This document shows, piece after piece, positions 57,601 to 64,000 of a stretch of 64,000 nucleotides of DNA. The stretch lies in the NCBI GenBank assembly GCA_937920725.1, contig CALEUW010000024.1, positions 97,843-161,842 of the forward strand, given 5' to 3'. The notes beneath the pieces are model-generated. The model had not been told where the DNA came from. It made no database searches and worked only from the letters and a program-made list of their open reading frames with translations. This stretch comes from UMGS1601 sp900553335. GTDB taxonomy: Bacteria; Bacillota; Clostridia; Oscillospirales; Ruminococcaceae. A program made the translations under genes and the position numbers. Within the stretch, counting starts at the first letter, position 1. Every line of letters starts with the position of its first letter.

Positions 57601-57930
57601 ACCATCAGATGCACCTTCAGATTTTAGTGAAGTATCAATATCCACATATTCACCATTGCTTTGGTAATGAACAGGTTCTGAATACACAACGGCCTTAATG
57701 CTTTTATCACTCATTAAAAAACGTTTTTCATTTTCCGCTCTATACTCAGTAAGCTCCTCAACGGGAAACACTTCACTTGTTTGATCAACTATTGAAACAT
57801 CTTCATCTTGTTGTACATTAGAATAAGTTTCAATTTTGTTTTCATTAGCAAACACTGAAATAGCTGAATCAGTAAGTATTAATGACAATGCTATTGCTAT
57901 ACTTAATAATTTTTTCTTGATTTCTTTCAT
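51676..57930 (-). CDS. Secreted Rhs/YD-repeat polymorphic toxin (WapA-like)
   Basis: 2084 residues. N-terminal signal peptide (about 1-29), a DNRLRE-type domain (about 300-490, VDATLSLGQVGVD), two carbohydrate-binding-like jelly-roll modules (about 870-1180, YTLSAYVKT, AYFDGIQ), then many YD repeats and the Rhs core end (RYRGYYYDTETGFYYLKSRY). After NPVNHADSSGMFW the variable tip of about 177 residues begins; its fold is not recognised. Such proteins deliver the tip into neighbouring cells on contact, as WapA does in Bacillus. No LXG domain or wall-anchor motif is seen. GAGGAGG precedes the start. Confidence 0.9.
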   Translation of the reverse strand: MKEIKKKLLSIAIALSLILTDSAISVFANENKIETYSNVQQDEDVSIVDQTSEVFPVEELTEYRAENEKRFLMSDKSIKAVVYSEPVHYQSNGEYVDIDTSLKSEGASDGADTDGYISGYGDIQVKFAKKSNSKKLVSMQQGKYKLSWNYLNTNLSTQKINIEKKRKCDSLIEESIINSSQTVKYENISKGTDLEYIFSGSGLKENIIVKDKQNNYTYSFELKANNLILKLIDNEIEAYDKKTNEVIFKIPAPYMYDAKGLSSDSVSYALEDKGNKYVYTITADSEWINASEREFPVVIDPQVSTKQRRQSITSAYVVSGQPNVNHGIETRISVGKDSSGAGKFRGLIKFDLPSLDKSDMIVDATLSLGQVGVDYYADTTPDMAVNAYIIGQNWSKNTVNWNNQPNTLNNSVLDYAFARKSEANKSVQKDWNITKAVKNWYEGTNANYGIMLKSAAENKSTMAESCIYANYYSEDNTQTSGFPIISIVYRNNKGLENYWSYTNASAGIAGTAYVNDYSGNLVFKSSDTSTTGLLMPVTVERVYNGYMANQLYTNVKPFVGRGWKLNIQQTVRTTNIDKFPYVYEDGDGTNHYFYQKSSSECIDEDGLGLKIVKTSSGYTISDDDGNKLYFNSKGNLIKSSDNNNQSMVIKYASDNETITKVTDGSGHVITLTSDDEYHYLRSITDSAGRIIKYTYTSSSPSLSTVTYPDNTKCTYTYDSDNALINAYGSDGCGLIFNYNSLAKGKRVTQITEKNFTSSDIGQTVKFSRTNYNETVITTSGVDGVINTSDDVNTTYQFDNYGRTKSTFSKTSGSYLNSTSYSYTAAEANSSASNIKKLNRISDSGSFGKVCINSAKNTSFETNENEWKYADWGGTVTQTHGRSKEYSLFGNYSYKLKVSNTAGGAGARIYQDYTSPYLEAGTTYTLSAYVKTVDVKSTGTGGACVAFYINSDSGSQDVYSDFVTGTTSSAINGGWQRISVTVNIPKDFNYLRADIALKNATGEAYFDGIQVDNSGVVNSYNMLENSNFKVNSSGAPTHWTMGANTESSDGVQSSGGKYGANVFKFTGNPEKNKQIYQTVNIKGTENSTYVISGWAKGDSVAANELNSARRFDIVAKVNYSDGTYVYKPPAYFNTTVSSWQYTAMPFNLSDGTSAKKTPVSITVCLRFYAQSNAAYFDGIQLTEEPTSSYTYDEDGNVISVAQNAENKSTMKYSNSDLISSTDAKGYNYTYEYDNNHNMTLAKSQRNVKYKYEYNAKGEANTLNISNNAENAIIRTTAAYTADDSATGVKAGAYLRILRDQNGKDTLYDYDLKKGTLKSVTDVNGNITTYTYNSSNDALKSISSGGITTSYNYDAKGRLSTINHNSTQYGFAYDSFGNTVSTKVGSRTLSTNKYGAYNGDLASVLYGNGDSRSYQYNVFGGLLSEKVNNTPAYKWGYTTSGTNISHTDLINKLKYTYEYDSIDRLTRQYVYNTNNSALTYISEYGYDMKNNITRFTNVAGGRSLTQKYEFDKDNLPSIYYMSGTRNHAYTFDSLNRLKSTVINTQTPVNIDYIYWVSNRNSEGESTYRTTQLNTEVIGNTAYRYIYDNSGNITAVQEGTRGGTAESPAIVNNKNMVSYTYDSLNQLKRENNLYLNQTLVYNYDNGGNIASKVIYPYTTVSNLSTVTPTKTITYQYGDSDWKDLLTSYNGQAINYDTIGNPLTYKGSTLTWTGGRELKSLKNANNSISYTYDANGIRATKTVNGVKSTYEYAGSQLVYEKRGNMDIYYFYDSYGNLSAIRYANGSVDNIYYAVCNSRGDVEAFYNGSGTLKSRYVYDTWGNVIKIVDANGKEITDQNNVAFINPIRYRGYYYDTETGFYYLKSRYYDPEVGRFINADGYVSTGQDITGYNMFAYCGNNPVNHADSSGMFWEEIGNWFKDTWNSVKTWVGNTFGAGSSTSATITKTEVEHLPDPLPITVKTGIKTTQTVSEHGNSSKPVSVYAKLDAAHPIKSSSTGIKINISNFTLDISLGLDNTGISGSFADSNTTKSFGLKANLSELKVGFEDSSSIKWDNTTETTYTNVSVSGWAIAAACVFVTTGQPMLSPSY

Positions 57931-58192
57931 TTTGTCCTCCTCATAAAATAGTTGTTATTAATGTTCCTTTTAAATAAAGTTGTCAATATATTGAAATGTG
58001 CAAATAAAAAAACTCTAAATAGTATTTTTGTGTTTATTGGCATTCGTATTAGAAATACTGTTTAATAGACTTCATATGTTATCGTTCCAACTTACGAGCT
58101 TATTTTTTCTCACATATATATTATATTAGATTTTTTTACCAAGTCGAAATGGTACAATCTGAATAAATATCAGTAATTGCAATTTTGTGCAT

Positions 58193-58212
58193 AAAAAAAG
58201 AGCCAATAGCTC
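58193..58212 (-). terminator. Weak hairpin with T-run
   Basis: GAGC/GCTC four-base stem followed by seven Ts on the minus strand; possibly terminates the acetyltransferase transcript. Confidence 0.35.
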
Positions 58213-58321
58213 GTCCTCAATACTTAAATCTATAAATATGTTCGTCAATATAAATTAAATCTCCGATTCAATCATAGCCATTTTTAAGTTTTGAGAGGCC
58301 CAATTCTACTCAATTTCGATG

Positions 58322-58400
58322 GTTTGCGGAATTCTCAAGTCTAGGCAGCGGCACCATAAAAAGTCTGAACGCAAAACTGTATTTAGACTTTTTATAGTTA
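58322..58400 (+). repeat. attR-like tRNA-Leu 3' fragment with decayed terminator
   Basis: Bases 58347-58376 repeat 45540-45569 exactly. The 16 bases before them still resemble the T-arm of a tRNA-Leu (TCAAGTCTAGGC against TCAAGTCCGGTT), and those after (TTTAGACTTTTT) are the worn second arm of the terminator. No 5' half of a tRNA is present, so this is a fragment, not a gene. Confidence 0.7.
58347..58376. repeat. 30-bp direct repeat, right copy
   Basis: Perfect match to 45540-45569 and the right boundary of the 12.8-kb segment with the first Rhs locus. No integrase gene lies between the copies. Confidence 0.7.
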
Positions 58401-58510
58401 GATTAATGTGTATTTTATAGAGTACTGAGATGATAACCCTTGTTTTAGCAAAAAGTAAATTAAATGCTAAGCTTTCGGTATATTCAACAAAATCCATCTA
58501 CTGCAAGTAA

Positions 58511-58960
58511 TTAAATCCACTTCTCCATTTCACCTGAATCGTAAAATCCAAGTTTTTCATATAATCTGCGTCCTGCTTCACTTGGCTTCAATTTAACGCA
58601 ATGCACTTTCTTTTCTTCCAACCATTGCAAAACAGATTTCATAATTTGAGAAGCATAACCGTTTCCCCTTTTCTCCGGTACGCAATAAACATCAATCACA
58701 TAGCCATAATAAGGTGTTTTAAAAAAGCAAAAAGGAACATCTTCCTTAATTACAGCTCCGCCGCAGGCAACTGCCCTGCTGCCTTCATAAGCAATAAAAT
58801 GGCACAGTTTATCCTCCTCATAAAGCGATGCATACACATTTTTTATGTTTTCCTGCACATTATCCTGAAGTAATTCAATTGAACCTACATCTTTGAACAT
58901 TGCCATTTTCATATCTACTATAATTGATATATCTTTTCCCTCAGCCCTTATAATCTTCAT
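58511..58960 (-). CDS. GNAT family N-acetyltransferase
   Basis: 149 residues with the acetyl-CoA motif VPEKRGNGYASQIMKSVLQWL and the C-terminal PSEAGRRLYEKLGF. The substrate is unknown. It sits between the attR-like fragment and the second Rhs tail array and has no visible tie to either. Confidence 0.85.
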   Translation of the reverse strand: MKIIRAEGKDISIIVDMKMAMFKDVGSIELLQDNVQENIKNVYASLYEEDKLCHFIAYEGSRAVACGGAVIKEDVPFCFFKTPYYGYVIDVYCVPEKRGNGYASQIMKSVLQWLEEKKVHCVKLKPSEAGRRLYEKLGFYDSGEMEKWI

Positions 58961-59039
58961 ACATCTTTCTCCATTTCTAGTATATTAACCATTATAATCA
59001 TTATTAAATGTATTCTAAAAGTTTCTTTAATCAGGATAT

Positions 59040-59256
59040 CTATTTTATAATCTGACGCACATTTTCCATTTGAATTAAGTATTGCGATTACATCACCCTG
59101 CAAGTTAGTTACATAATAATAGAAATTGCCGTTAAACTTAAAACCTATCGGCGTATCTCCGTCATAACGGAAGTACCATGTATTTCCGTTGTTGGTTTGT
59201 GCTGTCAGCTTATCTCCGTTCCAATAGTAATACTCAATGCTTCCTTTCTTCTTGCT
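59040..59256 (-). pseudogene. Rhs core fragment without tip
   Basis: About 70 codons read KKKGSIEYYYWNGDKLTAQT, then WYFRYDGDTPIGFKFNG and NLQGDVIAILNSNGKC, after which homology stops. The same segment occurs in the neighbouring Rhs tails. It has neither start nor tip and is a recombination remnant. Confidence 0.8.
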
Positions 59257-59285
59257 TGGGCAAAACTATCTAAATTAGCAAAAAT

Positions 59286-59801
59286 CTACCCGGCAAAAAA
59301 TATATAATAAAAAGATTCCCATTCTCCAGACACTTCACCTGAATAATCTTCGATATCGCAAGTATTTAAGTCTATCACTTTTACCCATTCATCGTTCTTG
59401 ATGTAAAATTTATCATTATCTAAATCAACATAAAAATATGATCTCTGGGGATATTCAAAAGTAATGATTTTTTCTGAATATTGATTTACAGACCTAATGT
59501 CAGTACCCTCCTCAAAATTTGTCTTATAAATATACACATATCCTCCATTACCAACAGCATTTATTGAAAAGAAAACATTTTCATTAACTTTATAGTCATA
59601 CCCATCACGACCTCCGCCAAAAAACGAACTATCTTTTAATTCGAGATAATCGTCAACACCTATATTTTCTGAGTCTACACCAAAGTTTTCTAACTCATAC
59701 TCTAATTCTTCAAAAAAGTGTGTGCATCCGCTGCAAAAGAGTACTGTACTAATGCAAATAAAAAATATTAAAATTGTTTTTAGTTTAACTAGTTCTTTCA
59801 T
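59286..59801 (-). CDS. Lipoprotein, immunity candidate
   Basis: 171 residues with a signal peptide and lipobox-like end (VLFCSGC), then an acidic domain (ELEYELENFGVDSENIGVDD). It begins 15 bases after the Rhs tail at 59816 ends and is probably that tip's immunity protein. No family recognised. Confidence 0.55.
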   Translation of the reverse strand: MKELVKLKTILIFFICISTVLFCSGCTHFFEELEYELENFGVDSENIGVDDYLELKDSSFFGGGRDGYDYKVNENVFFSINAVGNGGYVYIYKTNFEEGTDIRSVNQYSEKIITFEYPQRSYFYVDLDNDKFYIKNDEWVKVIDLNTCDIEDYSGEVSGEWESFYYIFFAG

Positions 59802-59815
59802 AGTTGGTCACCTCA

Positions 59816-61030
59816 TTATAAATTGCCATAATAATAAAAAGTACTTCCCGAACCCCACCAGTATGCGCTAACTAATCCTAACTTCATTGGATAATATCCG
59901 CCATAATTGTTTATCAGTCTAACCATTTTTGACGCATCACCTTCTTTAAACTCAGAAAAATCATAATAATCAATAATTTTAATTGTTACCTTATACTTTT
60001 TCATTCCCTTTGAAATACCAACATATTGTACCTTTAGTGTAAAGGAATCTACTCTGCCAATTGAGAGGCTTAAATCTTTATCCCCATAACTTCTTGGACT
60101 AGCAAAACTTATTGATTCAGTTTTTTCATATGAACCATTTTTAGCTTTTTTTACATATTCTTTAATTCTATCTCGAACAATACTTGAGGTTTTCAATCTA
60201 TCGGTCATATTTTTAATAATGGACGGATAATCATTTAAAACAACCTTTTTAGTGAATTTTGCGTTAATTAGAGAAAATAAATATAATTGTATACTTAATC
60301 TATAATTAATTGCGAATCTTCTAACCCACTTTACAGCACTTTTTATTAATTGGTTTAAAAGTTTATTAATAAAATTTATATTATTAATAACTAATCGACC
60401 ACTTGGATCAATGCTCATAACAGGATTGTTTTCACAATAACTAAACAAATTAGTTACGCCGACAAAAGTCATTATTGGCTCATCCGCATTAATAAACCTA
60501 CCGGTATTAGCGTCATAGTAACGGCTCTGGAGATAATATAAATCAGTATCGCTGTCATAGTAGTAACCACGATAACGAATTGGATTTATGTAAGCAATAG
60601 TATTTGTATCCTTGATTATTGAACATCTACCCCATGCATCATAACTGTATTCTGCAACACAAGTTCCGTTGCTATCTAAAATAGCTATAATATCACCTTG
60701 GAGATTTGTTACATAATAATACTCTGTGCCATTAAACTTAAAACCTATTGGCGTATCCCCGTCATATCGGAAATACCATGTGTTTACTCCGTCAGTTTGT
60801 GCTGTTAGCTTATCTCCGTTCCAGTAGTAATCTAACTTATAAAGTCCTACCTTCTTACTTGTTAGCAGTCCGTCGGCATTGTAGGTATAAGTTACCTTTG
60901 AGCCGTTGGAGCGTGTAGCAGACTCTAAGCGTCTGCCCATCGTCCATGTGAACTTAGTTCCGTTGTAATATGTCAATGGGTTTCCTATCTCATCATAGGT
61001 TATGGTTTTGCCGTTGTATGCGGTAAGCAA
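59816..61030 (-). CDS. Orphan Rhs tail with unrecognised tip
   Basis: 404 residues open from a TTG at 61030 with no ribosome site, so probably the displaced 3' end of a larger gene. Rhs core to NPVMSIDPSGR (about residue 211), then a tip of about 190 residues with a basic helical part and a C-terminal beta-rich region (SLSIGRVDSFTLKVQYVG, IKIIDYYDFSEF) ending GSGSTFYYYGNL. Tip function unknown. Confidence 0.7.
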   Translation of the reverse strand: MLTAYNGKTITYDEIGNPLTYYNGTKFTWTMGRRLESATRSNGSKVTYTYNADGLLTSKKVGLYKLDYYWNGDKLTAQTDGVNTWYFRYDGDTPIGFKFNGTEYYYVTNLQGDIIAILDSNGTCVAEYSYDAWGRCSIIKDTNTIAYINPIRYRGYYYDSDTDLYYLQSRYYDANTGRFINADEPIMTFVGVTNLFSYCENNPVMSIDPSGRLVINNINFINKLLNQLIKSAVKWVRRFAINYRLSIQLYLFSLINAKFTKKVVLNDYPSIIKNMTDRLKTSSIVRDRIKEYVKKAKNGSYEKTESISFASPRSYGDKDLSLSIGRVDSFTLKVQYVGISKGMKKYKVTIKIIDYYDFSEFKEGDASKMVRLINNYGGYYPMKLGLVSAYWWGSGSTFYYYGNL

Positions 61031-61054
61031 GTCAAAAATTCTAAATTTAAAACT

Positions 61055-61519
61055 TTACCGCCAATAATATAAAGACCACCGCATTCCAGTTGAGAATTTA
61101 CAATTTGGCAGATTGTCTTTCAAGTACTTCACATTGATTTCGCCTTTAATAAATGGAAAATAAAGCGTCTGGTATAAAAAATGCTTTTGTCTCCCATTTA
61201 CATAGCAATTTAAAACTATTCTTCCAGGTGTTTCCAGTATTTCCAAAACTTGCTTCTTAGGGAATATAAACTTCTCTTTATTTGTAATTAAAATTATGTC
61301 ATCAGATGAAAACTTAATATCGATAGTCATATTTTTATAGTAATCGTAAATAAAGATCATGATCAATGCAATAAATATAAATACTATATTGATTAAAACA
61401 AGCAAGAAAATATCAAGATGAATAATATTAAAAACAATTGAAACCGCATATATTATAGATAAAAACATGATTAAAAAAAAGTAAAATGCTTTAAACCATT
61501 TAAAAAACTTCTTACTCAT
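61055..61519 (-). CDS. Membrane protein, immunity candidate
   Basis: 154 residues: two adjacent N-terminal membrane helices (about 10-57) and a cytoplasmic-type domain (IKFSSDDIILITNKEKFIFPKKQVLEI), a layout shared with PH-like small membrane proteins. It overlaps the stop of the preceding Rhs tail by one base, so is its likely partner. Confidence 0.55.
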   Translation of the reverse strand: MSKKFFKWFKAFYFFLIMFLSIIYAVSIVFNIIHLDIFLLVLINIVFIFIALIMIFIYDYYKNMTIDIKFSSDDIILITNKEKFIFPKKQVLEILETPGRIVLNCYVNGRQKHFLYQTLYFPFIKGEINVKYLKDNLPNCKFSTGMRWSLYYWR

Positions 61520-62487
61520 TAAATAATCCTCACCTTCTTATTATAATAAACTCGGATTCTTTTTTTTATCTTTTTTATATATACATCGGTATATTTTGAT
61601 CTTTTGATAATTGTACACTTTACACCTAAATGAGATTTTGTTTTACTATATCCGTTTTTAGTTTTACTTATATTCCATTTAACTAAAGTCCATGTCCATC
61701 CAAATTTTACTTGCCAATAAGGTACTGGTGCAATTGAAACACCCGCACCAACCCCAAGTGAAAAACCATTTCCAGATGAAGAAAATTCTGCGGCACCACC
61801 ACCAGACAAATACACACCAAAACTAAAAGATGCTCCTGTAGATATATTAAATCCATTAAATCCTTTCTTATTTACTGATTTCATCTTTGGATAATATGCA
61901 AAGTATCCAGAAATGTATGCAGAAATATTAGTTATAACAGAAAATCCTATCGTCATTCCTACAGATAAATCTTTGCCGTCATAATTAATACCAATCATAA
62001 CAAAAACACCAAAAACTGCAGCAGCTCCAATTTCGATTCCAGCAGAAACTACCCATTTACCACTTGGATCCACTTTATTCACCGGATTATTATCACAATA
62101 AGCAAACAAATTATTTGATACAATTCCTCCATTTATGCCTATATAATCTGCATCATCCGCATTAATAAACCTGCCCGTATTAGCGTCATAGAATCTGGAC
62201 TGGAAATAGTAAAGTCCTGAATCAAAGTCATAATAATATCCACGATAACGTAATGGGTTATCATAAGCTATAGTATCCGTAGCCTTTGTTACTGTGCAAT
62301 TTCCCCATGCGTCATAGCTGTATTCCGCAACACAAGTTCCCGAATCGTTAAGTATTGCGATTACATCACCCTGCAAGTTGGTTACATAGTAATATTCTAC
62401 ACCGTCAAACTCTAAACCTATTGGCGTATCCCCGTCATATCGGAAGTACCATGTATTTCCGTTGTCGGTTTGTGCTGTCAGCTTATC
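61519..62487 (-). CDS. Orphan Rhs tail with glycine-rich hydrophobic tip
   Basis: Open from a break at DKLTAQTD (62487); there is no start site. The Rhs core runs to NPVNKVDPSGK, then a tip of about 180 residues with hydrophobic segments (IGAAAVFGVFVMIG, GVYLSGGGAAEF) and a very basic C-terminus. The tip may be membrane-active. The core part is nearly identical to the next tail upstream. Confidence 0.7.
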   Translation of the reverse strand, partial: DKLTAQTDNGNTWYFRYDGDTPIGLEFDGVEYYYVTNLQGDVIAILNDSGTCVAEYSYDAWGNCTVTKATDTIAYDNPLRYRGYYYDFDSGLYYFQSRFYDANTGRFINADDADYIGINGGIVSNNLFAYCDNNPVNKVDPSGKWVVSAGIEIGAAAVFGVFVMIGINYDGKDLSVGMTIGFSVITNISAYISGYFAYYPKMKSVNKKGFNGFNISTGASFSFGVYLSGGGAAEFSSSGNGFSLGVGAGVSIAPVPYWQVKFGWTWTLVKWNISKTKNGYSKTKSHLGVKCTIIKRSKYTDVYIKKIKKRIRVYYNKKVRII

Positions 62488-62514
62488 AAAAATGTATTCA
62501 CACTAATCCATGTA

Positions 62515-63009
62515 TTAGTCGACAAAAGAAACTCCATAATCAGGATTGTGATAATCACAATCTATATCCATCTTTTTAATTCTATAGATATATAACTTAT
62601 TAGTTTCTTTGGAATCCAAAACTACATTTCCTACAAACTGTTTTGGAATAAACAAGAACTTACGGTTCTTCATATCACTATAACTGTATGATATTTTCTT
62701 TAATTCGTGATCTATAGTTATTACATATGTATAATTATTGTAATCAAAATCAATATCATCTACATCATCAGCATTAAAAGATAAGTTTTCTAACATTTCT
62801 ACACCATAAAAACCATGATACTCCTTATCCCTTAATGTAAACCAATATAAGTCATTATCGTTCTGTCCTTTGTCAAATTCGGCGACTTTTTCAAAATTCA
62901 AAGTATATTTCTGATTGTAAAAGAACATTCGACCAATAACAATGACTGAAAGAACAAGCATAATAATTATTATGAAAATAATTATTATAGCTCTTATAAT
63001 TTTATTCAT
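62515..63009 (-). CDS. Single-pass membrane protein, immunity candidate
   Basis: 164 residues with one N-terminal membrane helix of isoleucines (about 4-27) and an extracytoplasmic acidic domain. ATG at 63009 follows GGAG. It lies 14 bases after the Rhs tail at 63024 ends and is probably its partner. No family recognised. Confidence 0.55.
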   Translation of the reverse strand: MNKIIRAIIIIFIIIIMLVLSVIVIGRMFFYNQKYTLNFEKVAEFDKGQNDNDLYWFTLRDKEYHGFYGVEMLENLSFNADDVDDIDFDYNNYTYVITIDHELKKISYSYSDMKNRKFLFIPKQFVGNVVLDSKETNKLYIYRIKKMDIDCDYHNPDYGVSFVD

Positions 63010-63023
63010 TTGTTTCTCTCCTT

Positions 63024-64000
63024 TCAAAATGGCATTGGTCCACTACCTGCAACCCATTTTCTGTTATAATAGATTTCATTTTTACCGTAAGTCACATAAA
63101 AATCAGCCCAAAAAGCGTTTTTTTCCTTTGTAAGTGGCCAATAACCTGCAAGTTGATACCACGCTCTATAATAAACATACCCATTAACTATAGCTCTAAC
63201 TTTTGAACCTTTAACTACTCTTGATAATACGTTCGCAACACTTAATTTACCGCTATATGTTCCACCGTTACATGAACACAGATATACCTTGCCAGAAATT
63301 GATTTATGAGACAGAAAGCTTATATCATTCATATTCATATCCTCTTTATAAAAACACAATTTTCCTGCACCACCATGCAAATATAAATGTACATTTCCAA
63401 TATTGGTCATACTATTCCATGCATTTTTAAAATCATTTTTAGTTTTAACATATTTAATAATCGTTTTTTGATATTTATACATTGTATTTATCATATATTT
63501 TGCTTGGTTTATAAAATTATTGGATTTGTCCCTATTATAAACTATGAAATAATGTGTCTTCTTCGTATTTTTTTTACGCAAATAACCATCATAATCCACA
63601 AAATTAACAGGATTATCTCCACAATATACAAATAAATTTGTTTCACCCTGTAAAACCATCTTCGGCTCATCCGCATTAATAAACCTGCCCGTATTAGCGT
63701 CATAGAATCTGGACTGCAAATAGTAAAGTCCTGAATCAAAGTCATAATAATATCCACGATACCGTAATGGGTTATCATAAGCTATAGTATCCGTAGCCTT
63801 TGTTACTGTGCAATTTCCCCATGCGTCATAGCTGTATTCCGCAACACAAGTTCCCGAATCGTTAAGTATTGCGATTACATCACCCTGCAAGTTGGTTACA
63901 TAGTAATATTCTACACCGTCAAACTCTAAACCTATTGGCGTATCCCCGTCATATCGGAAGTACCATGTATTTCCGTTGTCGGTTTGTGCTGTCAGCTTAT
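63024..64000 (-). CDS. Rhs protein C-terminal part with caspase-like tip (cut by window edge)
   Basis: Reading is open to the window end, so this may be the 3' end of the main gene of the second Rhs locus or another orphan. The core ends at NPVNFVDYDG. The tip has a possible His-Cys pair in VHLYLHGGAGK and KVYLCSCNGG (about residues 172 and 205-207 from the ATG-equivalent at 63890), as in clan CD cysteine peptidases. That reading is tentative. Confidence 0.65.
   Translation of the reverse strand, partial: KLTAQTDNGNTWYFRYDGDTPIGLEFDGVEYYYVTNLQGDVIAILNDSGTCVAEYSYDAWGNCTVTKATDTIAYDNPLRYRGYYYDFDSGLYYLQSRFYDANTGRFINADEPKMVLQGETNLFVYCGDNPVNFVDYDGYLRKKNTKKTHYFIVYNRDKSNNFINQAKYMINTMYKYQKTIIKYVKTKNDFKNAWNSMTNIGNVHLYLHGGAGKLCFYKEDMNMNDISFLSHKSISGKVYLCSCNGGTYSGKLSVANVLSRVVKGSKVRAIVNGYVYYRAWYQLAGYWPLTKEKNAFWADFYVTYGKNEIYYNRKWVAGSGPMPF

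Larger units (their letters stand above)
57931..58510. other. Gap upstream of the Rhs gene
   Basis: 580 bases without a supported gene. TTGACA near 57,980 (minus strand) may be the Rhs -35 box, but the paired -10 (CATTAA) is poor. It also holds a short hairpin at 58,200 and the attR-like repeat. Confidence 0.5.

Noticed and set aside
58322..58359. Second complete tRNA-Leu gene
   Set aside because: Only the 3' end is present; no acceptor 5' strand, D-arm or anticodon arm precedes it.
45646..58376. Integrase or transposase gene for the island
   Set aside because: No frame, intact or broken, shows recombinase or transposase motifs that I recognise.
58306..58497. 63-codon minus-strand frame
   Set aside because: It runs across the tRNA-Leu 3' fragment and worn terminator and resembles no protein.
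45550..64000. CRISPR array among the accessory repeats
   Set aside because: Repeats here are long gene duplications and YD protein repeats; no short regular repeat-spacer pattern was seen anywhere in the window.

Overview
The window looks like chromosomal DNA of a low-GC, Gram-positive Clostridia member, most likely in the Oscillospirales/Ruminococcaceae range. This is inferred from the AT-rich sequence, strong GGAGG ribosome sites, TTGACA-17-TATAAT promoters, the infC-rpmI-rplT leader, YitT and TSCPD-domain proteins, and an ATP synthase with a sodium-type c-subunit motif. No species can be assigned by eye.

Bases 1-45,200 are ordinary core genome. A minus-strand block runs from smc (cut by the window edge) through a radical SAM gene, rnc, plsX, trmFO, topA, dprA and an rRNA/tRNA methyltransferase gene. 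Then come infC-rpmI-rplT with an L20-type attenuator leader, aspartate kinase, rsmA, a His-Arg-Gly tRNA cluster, two membrane protein genes and a repair block (uvrA, uvrB, radC). A short plus-strand run follows (pseudouridine synthase, PHP phosphoesterase, malic enzyme, TSCPD protein). Next are minus-strand housekeeping genes (YitT, M18 peptidase, lytic transglycosylase, coaE, tsaC, prfA, DUF951), an S1 protein, rarA, glyA, pyk and a ten-gene ATP synthase operon. That operon carries two adjacent, non-identical c-subunit genes.

Bases 45,460-64,000 are accessory. They begin at a tRNA-Leu gene. A 30-bp perfect copy of its 3' end and downstream flank recurs at 58,347-58,376, so 45,540-58,376 has the form of an island or of tRNA-anchored rearranged DNA. 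Inside is a 2084-residue secreted Rhs/YD-repeat (WapA-like) protein. Downstream of it lies a row of displaced toxin tips and small genes that look like immunity genes. The row becomes more decayed with distance from the intact gene: first a duplicated 1.4-kb core-plus-tip, then a bare tip with its partner, then a 33-codon toxin remnant with an intact partner, then a 50-codon remnant with a broken partner. A second array of Rhs tails (59,040-64,000) belongs to another Rhs gene whose 5' part lies beyond the window.

The core genes serve DNA replication and repair, translation, cell-wall and lipid synthesis, and energy metabolism. The accessory part is best read as a contact-dependent competition locus that changes its toxin tip by homologous recombination and keeps the old immunity genes.
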